From an uncultured Sphingomonadales bacterium (GTDB taxonomy: Bacteria > Pseudomonadota > Alphaproteobacteria > Sphingomonadales > Sphingomonadaceae): 9,980 bases of DNA. Below, piece by piece: positions 1 through 6,172 of the stretch (its first letter is position 1; each line of letters opens with the position of its first letter). The notes under the pieces are model-generated. The model had not been told where the DNA came from. It saw only the letters and a program-made list of their open reading frames with translations, and did no database searches. The DNA is taken from assembly GCA_903828025.1 (NCBI GenBank), contig CAIKKO010000413.1, positions 1 through 9,980 on the forward strand. The letters are read 5' to 3'. A program made the position numbers and the translations under genes.

Positions 1-348
1 GACCACTTCTGCGGCAAGCTGCTCGGCCTGCCGATGGGCTGCGACGTGTGCTACACCAACCACGCCGAAGCCGATCAGGACGATATGGACAGCCTGATGA
101 CGCTGCTCACCGTGGCCGGATGCACGTTCCTGATCTGCGTGCCCGGCAGCGACGACGTGATGCTCTCGTACCAGAGCCTGTCGTACCATGACGCGCTCTA
201 CCTCCGCTCGGCCATGGGCGTGCGCGCCGCGCCCGAGTTCGAGGCTTGGCTGGCCGCAGTCGGCATCGCTGCGCCCGATGGCAGCATGCGCGCGCTGGCC
301 GACGAAGCCTCACCGTTCGTGCGCCAGCTGGCGGAGGGCCTATCGTGA
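1..348 (+). CDS. eutB: Ethanolamine ammonia-lyase large subunit, C-terminal part (5' end outside window)
   Basis: This is the catalytic alpha subunit of adenosylcobalamin-dependent ethanolamine ammonia-lyase, which converts ethanolamine to acetaldehyde and ammonia in the cytoplasm together with EutC. Only the last 115 residues are visible, and the frame is open to base 1. The stretch GLPMGCDVCYTNHAEAD (visible residues 9-25), then PGSDDVMLSYQ and SYHDALYLR, is the highly conserved end of the EutB barrel. The Asp in GCDV (visible residue 15) and the Met in DDVML (residue 54) are 39 residues apart. That matches the spacing of the substrate-binding Asp362 and cobalamin-contacting Met401 that I recall for the E. 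coli enzyme. The tail after APEFEAW is a usual EutB end with a short extra segment. The stop codon overlaps the GTG start of eutC. The missing N-terminal part would hold most of the substrate site, so an intact enzyme is assumed and not shown. Confidence 0.95.
   Translation, partial: DHFCGKLLGLPMGCDVCYTNHAEADQDDMDSLMTLLTVAGCTFLICVPGSDDVMLSYQSLSYHDALYLRSAMGVRAAPEFEAWLAAVGIAAPDGSMRALADEASPFVRQLAEGLS
333..338 (+). promoter_or_regulatory. Shine-Dalgarno GGAGGG that sets the GTG start of eutC
   Basis: GGAGGG lies inside the last codons of eutB and ends 6 nt before the GTG at 345. It is the best ribosome binding site in the left operon. It supports GTG 345 as the eutC start over the in-frame ATG at 246, which would put about 100 bp of the gene inside eutB. 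Confidence 0.75.
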
Positions 349-1112
349 GCGACCTCGTCCCCGGCGATCTGTGGGCGCGGCTGCGGCGCACCACGCCCGC
401 GCGGATCGGGCTCGGCCGGGTCGGCCATGCGCCGCCGCTGGGCGAAGTGCTGCAGTTCCAGCTTGCGCATGCCCGCGCGCGCGATGCGGTCCATGCCGCG
501 CTCGATGGCGAGGCGCTCGCTGCCGAACTGGCCCCCATGCCCGTGCTGCAAGTGGAAAGCGCCGCGCCGGACCGCGCGACCTATCTGCGCCGCCCCGATC
601 TCGGCCGCCGCCTGTCAGTGCGCTCGGCCGCGCTGCTGGCGGAGGCGGGCGAGCGCTGCGACGTGGTGTTCGTGATCGGTGACGGGCTCTCGGCAACGGG
701 TGTTCAGGCAGGCGCAGCGCGGCTGCTGCGGGCCTGCGCCGAAGCGCTGGGCGATCTGGTGATCGGCCCAGTGGTGATCGCACAGCAAGCCCGCGTTGCG
801 CTCGGCGATCCCATCGGCGAAGCGCTGGGCGGGCGGGTCTGCGTGATGATCATCGGCGAGCGTCCGGGGCTGACCGTGCCCGACAGCCTCGGCATCTATC
901 TCACCTTCGCGCCGCGCACCGGCCGCAGCGACGCGGAGCGCAACTGCATTTCCAACATCCACGGCGCGGGCGGCCTTTCCCCTGCCGAAGCCGCCGCCAC
1001 GCTGGGCTGGCTGCTGCGCGAGGCCCTGCGCCGCCAGCTTTCGGGGGTGGACCTCAAGGACGATCAGACAGCGGGGCTACTGCCCTCCACCCAAGGGCCC
1101 CAACCCGCATGA
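345..1112 (+). CDS. eutC: Ethanolamine ammonia-lyase small subunit
   Basis: This is the beta subunit of ethanolamine ammonia-lyase; with EutB it forms the adenosylcobalamin site. The protein has 255 residues from the GTG start, which overlaps the eutB stop as GTGA and follows a good Shine-Dalgarno. Family blocks appear in order: YLRRPDLGRRLS (80-91), VIGDGLSATGVQ (110-121), VVIAQQARVALGDPIGEALG (143-162), IGERPGLTVPDSLGIYLTFAP (170-190) and ERNCISNIH (198-206). Val151, Glu172 and Cys201 fit the positions reported to contact cobalamin in E. coli EutC (Val207, Glu228, Cys258), with spacings of 21 and 29 against 21 and 30. The protein is about 40 residues shorter than the roughly 295-residue enteric protein; the loss is in the variable N-terminal region and the C-terminal core is complete. 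The stop overlaps the permease ATG. No microcompartment genes are visible, and none of the segment looks like an encapsulation peptide, though I cannot test this rigorously. Confidence 0.95.
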   Translation: MSDLVPGDLWARLRRTTPARIGLGRVGHAPPLGEVLQFQLAHARARDAVHAALDGEALAAELAPMPVLQVESAAPDRATYLRRPDLGRRLSVRSAALLAEAGERCDVVFVIGDGLSATGVQAGAARLLRACAEALGDLVIGPVVIAQQARVALGDPIGEALGGRVCVMIIGERPGLTVPDSLGIYLTFAPRTGRSDAERNCISNIHGAGGLSPAEAAATLGWLLREALRRQLSGVDLKDDQTAGLLPSTQGPQPA

Positions 1113-2455
1113 GCACCCAGCCCCCGCAGCTCCAGCAACGATTGGGCGCGTTCCATCTCTGGGCCATTGCCGTCGGGCTGGTGATTTCGGGCGAATACTT
1201 CGGCTGGAGCTATGGCTGGGCCAGCGCGGGCACGCTGGGCTTTCTCGTCGCGACGGTGGCGGTGGCGGCGATGTATATCGCCTTCATCTTCTCGTTCACC
1301 GAACTGACCACCGCCATTCCCAACGCGGGCGGGCCGTTTGCTTATGGCCTGCGCGCCTTCGGGCCGGTCGGCGGCGCGGTGGCGGGCTTTGCCACGCTGA
1401 TCGAGTTCCTGTTCGCGCCGCCCGCCATCGCGCTCGCCATCGGCGCCTATCTCCACGTGCAGTTCCCCGCGCTCGAACCCAAGCACGCCGCGCTGGGGGC
1501 CTATCTCGTGTTCATGGCGCTCAACATCGCCGGGGTGCATATCGCCGCAAGCTTCGAGCTGGTCGTCACGCTGCTCGCGGTGGGCGAGCTCTTGGTGTTC
1601 ATGGGCGTGGTGCTGCCCGCGTTCCGCTGGGACAATTTCCTCGCGCACGGCTGGGCTGGGCAGGACCATTTCAGCATGGCGGCGGTCGGCGGGATCTTCG
1701 CCGCGCTGCCGTTCGCGATCTGGTTCTTCCTCGCGATCGAGGGTGTGGCCATGGCCGCCGAGGAAGCGAAAGAGCCGCACCGCACCATCCCCATCGCCTA
1801 TATCGGCGGCATCCTCACGCTGACTTTGCTGGCCTTCGGAGTGATGGTGTTCGCGGGGGGATCGGGCAACTGGGCCGAACTCTCCAGCCTCAACGATCCG
1901 CTGCCGCAAGCAATGAAGCGCGCGGTCGGGGCTTCGAGCGGGTGGCTGCACATGCTGGTGTGGCTCGGCCTGTTCGGGCTGGTCGCCTCGTTCCACGGCA
2001 TCATCATGGGCTACGCGCGCCAGATCTTCGCGCTGGGCCGCGCGGGATACCTGCCCGCGATTTTCGCCCGTCTGCATCCGCGCTTCAAGACCCCGCATAT
2101 CGCGACGCTGGCGGGCGGCGTGGTCGGCGTCGCCACGATCTACAGCGATGCCTTCGTGAGCATCGCGGGCCAGTCGCTGACAGCCAGCGTCGTCACGCTC
2201 TCCGCCTTTGGTGCGCTGACGATGTACATCGTCTCGATGGCCGCGCTGTTTCGCCTGCGCCGCAGCGAAGCCGGCCTCGCCCGCCCGTTCCGCGCGCCGC
2301 TCTATCCCTTCGCGCCAGCGTTCGCGCTTGGCATGGCGAGCCTCGCGCTGCTGACCATGATCGCCAACAACGGCGAGCTCGCGGCGATCTTCGTCGGCCT
2401 GATGGGGCTGCTGGTGGGCGGCGCGCTGATTTTCCGGCGCAACGCCTCTCAATAA
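1109..2455 (+). CDS. Ethanolamine permease, APC superfamily
   Basis: This is an inner-membrane amino acid/polyamine/organocation (APC) transporter of 448 residues, close to the usual length of the ethanolamine permease family, with about 12 hydrophobic segments. TM1 carries the family pattern AIAVGLVISGEYFGWSYGW (19-37), with the unwound glycine-rich motif expected for substrate binding. TELTTAIPNAGGPFAYG (64-80) is the conserved loop and start of the next helix. EEAKEPHRTIPIAY (218-231) is the typical APC cytoplasmic loop, and ASFHGIIMGYARQIFALGRAGYLP (293-316) is the conserved loop before TM9. The start ATG overlaps the eutC stop (ATGA), which links it to ethanolamine import. AAGGG at 1093-1097 is a weak Shine-Dalgarno, so translation is probably coupled to eutC. 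The C-terminus overlaps the convergent acyl-CoA dehydrogenase gene by 7 bp. Ethanolamine as substrate is inferred from family resemblance plus operon position. Confidence 0.9.
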   Translation: MSTQPPQLQQRLGAFHLWAIAVGLVISGEYFGWSYGWASAGTLGFLVATVAVAAMYIAFIFSFTELTTAIPNAGGPFAYGLRAFGPVGGAVAGFATLIEFLFAPPAIALAIGAYLHVQFPALEPKHAALGAYLVFMALNIAGVHIAASFELVVTLLAVGELLVFMGVVLPAFRWDNFLAHGWAGQDHFSMAAVGGIFAALPFAIWFFLAIEGVAMAAEEAKEPHRTIPIAYIGGILTLTLLAFGVMVFAGGSGNWAELSSLNDPLPQAMKRAVGASSGWLHMLVWLGLFGLVASFHGIIMGYARQIFALGRAGYLPAIFARLHPRFKTPHIATLAGGVVGVATIYSDAFVSIAGQSLTASVVTLSAFGALTMYIVSMAALFRLRRSEAGLARPFRAPLYPFAPAFALGMASLALLTMIANNGELAAIFVGLMGLLVGGALIFRRNASQ

Positions 2456-3603
2456 CTCCGGGGCAACCCGAGCGCGTGTTCGGCCAGATAGGCGAGGATC
2501 AGGTTCGTTGAAATCGGCGCGACCTGATAGAGCCGGGTTTCGCGCAGCTTGCGCTCGATATCGTATTCCGCCGCAAAGCCGAACCCGCCATGCGTCTGCA
2601 CGCAGACATTGCCCGCCTCCCACGAGGCATCGGCGGCGAGCATCTTGGCCATGTTGGCCTCCTCGCCCGCGTTGCTCCCCGCCTCATAGGTTCGCGCCGC
2701 CTCATGCACCATCAGCTCCGCCGCGCGCATCGCGGCATAGGCCTTGGCGATGGGGAACTGCACGCCCTGATTGGCCCCGATGGCGCGCCCGAACACCTGC
2801 CGCTCCTTGGCATAATCGCCCGCGCGTTCGAGGAACCACTTGGCATCGCCGATGCATTCCGCCGCGATCAGGATGCGCTCGGCGTTCATGCCCGAGAGGA
2901 TATAGCGGAACCCCTTGCCTTCCTCGCCGATCAGGTTGGCGGCGGGCACGGGCACATTGTCGAACCAGATTTCGGTGGTCGAATGGTTCATCATCGTGCG
3001 GATCGGCCGGATCGTCATGCCGTTCTGCAGCGCCTCCTGCATATCGACGATAAACACCGACAAACCGTCAGACTTGCGCTCGACCTGATCACGCGGCGTG
3101 GTGCGCGCGAGCAGGATCATCAGGTCCGAATGCTCGGCGCGGCTGGTCCAGACTTTCTGGCCGCTGACGAAATACGTTTCCCCCTCACGCCGCGCGAATG
3201 TCCGCAGCGACAGCGTATCGGTGCCGCTGCCCGGCTCGGTGACGCCGAAGGCCTGCAGGCGCAGCTCGCCGCGCGCGATGCGGGGGAGATAGCGCGCCTT
3301 CTGCTCGTCGCTGCCGTGGCGCAGCACGGTGCCCATCGTGTACATCTGCGCATGGCAGGCCGAACCGTTGCACCCGGCGCGCTGCACTTCCTCCAGAATC
3401 GCGCAGCCCGCCGAAAGCGGCAGTCCCGAGCCGCCGAATTCCTCCGGGATCAGCGCGGCGAGGAACCCGCTGCGGGTCAGCGCATCGACAAACGCGGTGG
3501 GGTATTCCATCCGCGCATCGAGATCGCGCCAATAGGCCCCCGGAAAATCGGCACAGAGCGCGCGCACGGCATCGCGGATATCGGGATAGTCTGGTTCCAG
3601 CAT
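2449..3603 (-). CDS. Acyl-CoA dehydrogenase, IVD/LCAD-like catalytic arrangement
   Basis: This is a 384-residue FAD-dependent acyl-CoA dehydrogenase, the normal family length, expected to introduce a 2,3-double bond into a cytoplasmic acyl-CoA and pass electrons to ETF. The N-terminal helical domain includes IPEEFGGSGLPLS (52-64). The beta domain carries signature 1, FGVTEPGSGTDT (119-130), and VSGQKVWTS (146-154). The C-terminal helical domain has KERQVFGRAIG (266-276) and signature 2 with QTHGGFGFAAEYDIERKLRE (336-355). At the position of the medium-chain enzyme's catalytic Glu376 (sequence YQIYEGT) this protein reads YQVAPIST, with Pro363 in place of Glu. Glu242 in NAERILI matches the alternative catalytic Glu of isovaleryl-CoA and long-chain dehydrogenases, so the enzyme is probably active. 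The substrate is not predictable from sequence alone. No Shine-Dalgarno precedes ATG 3603, and a leaderless message is possible. The gene is divergent from pxpABC and convergent with the permease. Confidence 0.93.
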   Translation of the reverse strand: MLEPDYPDIRDAVRALCADFPGAYWRDLDARMEYPTAFVDALTRSGFLAALIPEEFGGSGLPLSAGCAILEEVQRAGCNGSACHAQMYTMGTVLRHGSDEQKARYLPRIARGELRLQAFGVTEPGSGTDTLSLRTFARREGETYFVSGQKVWTSRAEHSDLMILLARTTPRDQVERKSDGLSVFIVDMQEALQNGMTIRPIRTMMNHSTTEIWFDNVPVPAANLIGEEGKGFRYILSGMNAERILIAAECIGDAKWFLERAGDYAKERQVFGRAIGANQGVQFPIAKAYAAMRAAELMVHEAARTYEAGSNAGEEANMAKMLAADASWEAGNVCVQTHGGFGFAAEYDIERKLRETRLYQVAPISTNLILAYLAEHALGLPRSY

Positions 3604-3609
3604 GCGGCT

Positions 3610-3638
3610 GGGTTAGCGGGGCCAGGGCGCTACTGCAA
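3610..3638 (-). promoter_or_regulatory. Candidate promoter for a leaderless acyl-CoA dehydrogenase mRNA
   Basis: Reading the minus strand, TTGCAG (3638-3633), a 17-bp spacer and TAACCC (3615-3610) form a weak -35/-10 pair. The last -10 base lies 7 nt before the A of the dehydrogenase ATG, so transcription would start at or next to the start codon. This agrees with the absence of a Shine-Dalgarno. The hexamers match the consensus poorly, so the geometry is the main support. Confidence 0.25.
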
Positions 3639-3650
3639 AGACTCTTGCAG
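3633..3650. promoter_or_regulatory. 18-bp dyad, possible operator
   Basis: CTGCAA - AGACTC - TTGCAG is a perfect 6-bp inverted repeat around a 6-bp centre. It sits in the spacer between the divergent dehydrogenase and pxpA genes, 30 bp upstream of the dehydrogenase start. Its left arm, read on the minus strand, coincides with the candidate -35 element. An 18-bp dyad of this form could bind a dimeric regulator such as a GntR, TetR or MarR protein, but no regulator gene is in the window and the family cannot be named. Confidence 0.35.
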
Positions 3651-3696
3651 GCCGGACTTGAAGCGCGCGCGGCGATGCCCGAAAGTGTGCGCGAGC

Positions 3697-3704
3697 AGGA
3701 AGGA
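3697..3704 (+). promoter_or_regulatory. Strong Shine-Dalgarno AGGAAGGA upstream of a 14-codon ORF
   Basis: AGGAAGGA ends 6 nt before ATG 3711, ideal spacing. It is 43 nt from the pxpA ATG at 3748, too far to serve that start directly. It is the best ribosome binding sequence in the 144-bp spacer. Confidence 0.5.
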
Positions 3705-3710
3705 TTGCCG

Positions 3711-3755
3711 ATGACGCGAAGGCCCGAAATTGCACGGATGGCCCACCATGGCTGA
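3711..3755 (+). CDS. Possible 14-residue upstream ORF overlapping the pxpA start
   Basis: ATG 3711 follows AGGAAGGA with 6-nt spacing and opens a 14-codon frame, MTRRPEIARMAHHG, ending at TGA 3753-3755. The frame differs from that of pxpA, and its stop lies just past the pxpA ATG (3748-3750), so terminating ribosomes would sit on the pxpA start. This layout suggests translational coupling or a control leader. The peptide has three Arg in the first nine residues but no run of one amino acid, so classical attenuation is not indicated. It may be a chance ORF. Confidence 0.3.
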   Translation: MTRRPEIARMAHHG

Positions 3756-4524
3756 ACCCGCGCTGCGCAGCATAGATCTCAATTCCGATCTCGGCGAAGG
3801 CTTTGGCCCGTGGGTCATGGGCGATGACAAGGCCATGCTCGACGTGGTCACCAGCGCCAACATTGCCTGCGGCGGCCATGCCAGCGATCCCGAAACGATG
3901 TTCCGCACGCTCACCTGGGCGCGCGAGCGGGGGATCGTCGTCGGCGCGCACCCCAGCTTCCCCGACAAGGAAGGCTTCGGCCGCCGCCGCCTGCCCTTCC
4001 CCCCGCCCGAGATCGAGCGCTTCGTTGCGGCGCAAGCGGGCGCGCTGGCCGCCATCGCCGCGCTCGCGGGCACCAGCGTGCGCTATGTGAAACCGCACGG
4101 CGCGCTCGCCAATGTCGCCAGCGAAGACCGCGCGGTGGCCGATGCCATCGTCCGCGCGGTGCGGGCCATCGACAGCCGCCTAGCGATCCTCGCCATTTCG
4201 GGCACCGTGCTGGAGCACGCGGCGCGCGAGGCCGGAGTGCCCGTTTTCAGCGAGATTTACGCCGACCGGGGCTATACCCCGCAAGGCAACCTTGTGCCGC
4301 GCGACCAGCCCGGCGCGCTGATCGACGACTATGGCGCGGCCGCCGCACGGCTGCAGACCTATCTCGAAACCGGCCGGATGCCGACCGTCGGCGGCGCGCC
4401 GGTCGCGCTCGCGGGCCATTCGATCTGCGTCCACGGCGACAACCCGCATGCCGTGGTCATGGCCCGCGCGATCCGTGTCGCGCTCGCCGGGCGCGGCGTG
4501 CGGATCGCGCCGTTCCTGCCATGA
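3748..4524 (+). CDS. pxpA: 5-oxoprolinase subunit A (LamB/YcsF family)
   Basis: This is a 258-residue LamB/YcsF protein, subunit A of the ATP-dependent prokaryotic 5-oxoprolinase PxpABC, which hydrolyses 5-oxo-L-proline (pyroglutamate) to L-glutamate in the cytoplasm. Conserved blocks are IDLNSDLGEGFG (9-20), SANIACGGHASDPE (36-49), VGAHPSFPDKEGFGRR (65-80), VRYVKPHGAL (111-120), EIYADRGYTPQGNLVPRDQPGALI (169-192) and ICVHGDNPHAV (226-236). These cover the polar residues typical of the fold, including the HPSFPD and KPHG motifs. ATG 3748 fits the family N-terminus, which begins a few residues before the DLN motif. An in-frame ATG at 3730 with GAAGG 7 nt upstream would add six residues (MHGWPT) and cannot be excluded. 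The stop overlaps the pxpB start as ATGA. A weak dyad and a small upstream ORF precede it. Confidence 0.93.
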   Translation: MAEPALRSIDLNSDLGEGFGPWVMGDDKAMLDVVTSANIACGGHASDPETMFRTLTWARERGIVVGAHPSFPDKEGFGRRRLPFPPPEIERFVAAQAGALAAIAALAGTSVRYVKPHGALANVASEDRAVADAIVRAVRAIDSRLAILAISGTVLEHAAREAGVPVFSEIYADRGYTPQGNLVPRDQPGALIDDYGAAAARLQTYLETGRMPTVGGAPVALAGHSICVHGDNPHAVVMARAIRVALAGRGVRIAPFLP

Positions 4525-5171
4525 GGCCCGCGCCCGTTGTCCGCCCGGTGGGGGACAGCGCACTGCTGATCGAATTTGGCGACCGCATCGACGAGCGTAT
4601 CAATGCCAGGGTCGTTGCGCTCGACCGGGCGCTGGCGGCCCGTCCACCGCTGGGCCTGATCGAGACGGTTCCGGCCTATTGCGCGCTGCTGCTGGAATAC
4701 GATCCGCTGCTCACCACGCAGGCCGAACTGGCCGCAGCCGCGCTGGAACTGACCGAAAGCGCCCCGGCGGAGGCGGCGAGGGGCCGCGAACATGTCGTGC
4801 CGGTCAGCTTCGCGCCGCGCGATGCCCCCGATCTCGATCAGGTCGCGGCGCAAGCCGGGCTGCAGTGGGAGGAGGCGATCACTGCATTCCTTACCGCGCG
4901 CTACCGCGTCTATATGTACGGCTTCGCGCCGGGCTATGCGTATATGGGCGGCGTTCCGCCCGCGCTGCAATTGCCGCGCAAGCCCATGGCGCAGCGCGGG
5001 CATCCCGTCGGCAGCGTGATTATCGCCGGGCCGCAGTGCCTCATCACCACGCTGCCCATGCCGACGGGCTGGTGGGTGATCGGCCGCACCCCGCTCAGGG
5101 TGCTCGATCCGCTGGCCGAGCGCCCGTTTCGCTTCGATCCGGGCGATACGATCCGGTTCGCGCGCGCATGA
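4521..5171 (+). CDS. pxpB: 5-oxoprolinase subunit B (KipI / allophanate hydrolase subunit 1 family)
   Basis: This 216-residue protein of the KipI/AHS1 family is subunit B of 5-oxoprolinase and works in complex with PxpC. The N-terminal part (VRPVGDSALLIEFGD, 7-21, then ETVPAYCALLLEYDP, 48-62) and the C-terminal cyclophilin-like part with YRVYMYGFAPGYAYMGG (128-144), LPRKPMAQRGHPVGSVIIAG (151-170) and WWVIGRTPLRV (184-194) are both present and in the normal order. The usual glycine-rich segment before PDL is here FAPRDAPDLDQVA (97-109), a mild departure. The gene begins on the pxpA stop and ends on the pxpC start, and no Shine-Dalgarno was found before the ATG, which points to coupling. The alternative reading, a KipI-type kinase inhibitor, is less likely because all three pxp subunits are present in order. 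Confidence 0.92.
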   Translation: MRPAPVVRPVGDSALLIEFGDRIDERINARVVALDRALAARPPLGLIETVPAYCALLLEYDPLLTTQAELAAAALELTESAPAEAARGREHVVPVSFAPRDAPDLDQVAAQAGLQWEEAITAFLTARYRVYMYGFAPGYAYMGGVPPALQLPRKPMAQRGHPVGSVIIAGPQCLITTLPMPTGWWVIGRTPLRVLDPLAERPFRFDPGDTIRFARA

Positions 5172-6163
5172 CCGTGCGGCTGCGGATCGACGCGGCGGGC
5201 CCGCTCACGAGCGTGCAGGATGCCGGGCGGCGCGGCGCGATGCGCTTTGGTGTGCCGCGTTCGGGGCCGATCGACCGGTTCGCTTTCACCGCCGCGCTCG
5301 CTGCGGCAGAGCCGGGCGATGGCACTGCCCTCGAACTCTCGCTCGGCGGCCTCACGCTCACCGGCCTTGAAGGCGAGATCGGCTTTGCGCTGTGCGGCGC
5401 GGCCTTCACCGCTGAAATCGACGGCCGCCTTCTCGGCAGCTGGTGCCGCGCCAACCTTTCCCCCGGCCAGCGGCTGCGGGTGCGCCAGAGTGGCGGCAAC
5501 CGGGCCTATCTCGCGTTCAGCGGATCGACCACCGCCCCGCCATGGCTCGGGAGCCGCGCCACCCATGCGCTCTCGGGCCTTGGCGGCGGCATGGTGCGTG
5601 CGGGCGATGGGCTGGAATTCGAGGCCGCGCGCCCAGCAAGCCCCGCCGCGCTCAGCGCCCCCGTCTCAGGCTCTGGCCCCATCGGCATCGTGATCGGCCC
5701 GCAAGAGCGCTATTTCGCCGCCGAAGCGCTGGACCGCCTCTGCGCCGAACCGTTCATCGCCAGCGCGACGTTCGACCGCATGGGCCGTGCGCTCGATGGC
5801 CCGCCGCTTGTGCCGCTGCGGCTCGACATGCCGAGCGAACCCGCGCTTCCCGGCTGCCTCCAACTCACTGGCGATGGCCGCATGACCATGCTGCTGGCCG
5901 ATCATCAGACCACCGGCGGCTACCCCAAGATCGCGCGCGTCATCAGCGCCGATATCGACAGGCTCGCGCAGCTTGAAGCAGGCACGGCTTTCCGTTTCGA
6001 GGCAGTGTCTGTGGAGGAGGCCCTGCGCCGCCGCCGGGCGCTGGCAACCGCGCAAGCAGAGGCGCTGCGGCGGCTGATTCCGAGCGATGATCTCGCCGCC
6101 CGCCTGCTGGGCAGCAACCTTGTCGGCGGGGTGGTCGATGCGCTCGGTGCGGGGCCTGACTGA
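5168..6163 (+). CDS. pxpC: 5-oxoprolinase subunit C (KipA / biotin-dependent carboxyltransferase family)
   Basis: This 331-residue protein of the KipA/AHS2 family is subunit C of 5-oxoprolinase. Family blocks are GPLTSVQDAGRRG (11-23), FGVPRSGPIDRFAF (27-40), ALELSLGGLTL (54-64), AFSGSTTAPPWLGSRATH (116-133), SATFDRMGRALDGPPL (199-214) and MLLADHQTTGGYPKIARVIS (241-260), the last being the most diagnostic. ATG 5168 overlaps the pxpB stop as ATGA and starts a few residues before the VQD motif, as in relatives. The same frame is open from 4331, but that part lies within pxpA and pxpB and is not coding. Relatives are sometimes annotated as urea amidolyase or carboxyltransferase subunits. No biotin carboxylase or biotin carrier gene is next to this one, which favours 5-oxoprolinase. 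The final residues GPD end 9 bp before the convergent sulfotransferase gene. Confidence 0.92.
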   Translation: MTVRLRIDAAGPLTSVQDAGRRGAMRFGVPRSGPIDRFAFTAALAAAEPGDGTALELSLGGLTLTGLEGEIGFALCGAAFTAEIDGRLLGSWCRANLSPGQRLRVRQSGGNRAYLAFSGSTTAPPWLGSRATHALSGLGGGMVRAGDGLEFEAARPASPAALSAPVSGSGPIGIVIGPQERYFAAEALDRLCAEPFIASATFDRMGRALDGPPLVPLRLDMPSEPALPGCLQLTGDGRMTMLLADHQTTGGYPKIARVISADIDRLAQLEAGTAFRFEAVSVEEALRRRRALATAQAEALRRLIPSDDLAARLLGSNLVGGVVDALGAGPD

Positions 6164-6169
6164 GGCCTC
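6151..6169. terminator. Weak hairpin between convergent pxpC and sulfotransferase genes
   Basis: GGCCT (6153-6157) pairs with AGGCC (6163-6167) around a 5-nt loop, and a G-T and a G-C pair can extend the stem to 7 bp. It covers the pxpC stop codon and fills the 9-bp gap between the two converging genes. No T-run follows on either strand, so termination activity is doubtful. Confidence 0.2.
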
Positions 6170-6172
6170 CGA

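Noticed and set aside
246..344. Upstream ATG start for eutC at 246
   Set aside because: It would put 99 bp inside conserved eutB; GTG 345 has GGAGGG at ideal spacing and the stop-start overlap.
1064..2623. 519-codon open frame on the minus strand across the permease gene
   Set aside because: It is antisense to a well-conserved permease, rich in Arg, Glu, Asp and His with no recognisable domain, as expected of a shadow frame in high-GC DNA.
3645..3690. Plus-strand promoter for pxpA using TTGCAG or TTGAAG as -35
   Set aside because: No sequence resembling a -10 element was found 16-18 bp downstream of either, so no pxpA promoter is called.
2590..3714. 374-codon plus-strand open frame opposite the acyl-CoA dehydrogenase
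   Set aside because: The minus strand encodes a full-length dehydrogenase with both family signatures, so this is an antisense shadow.
4331..5167. In-frame upstream extension of pxpC
   Set aside because: It overlaps all of pxpB and the end of pxpA in another frame, and the translation before ATG 5168 has no family similarity, whereas the KipA match starts right at 5168.
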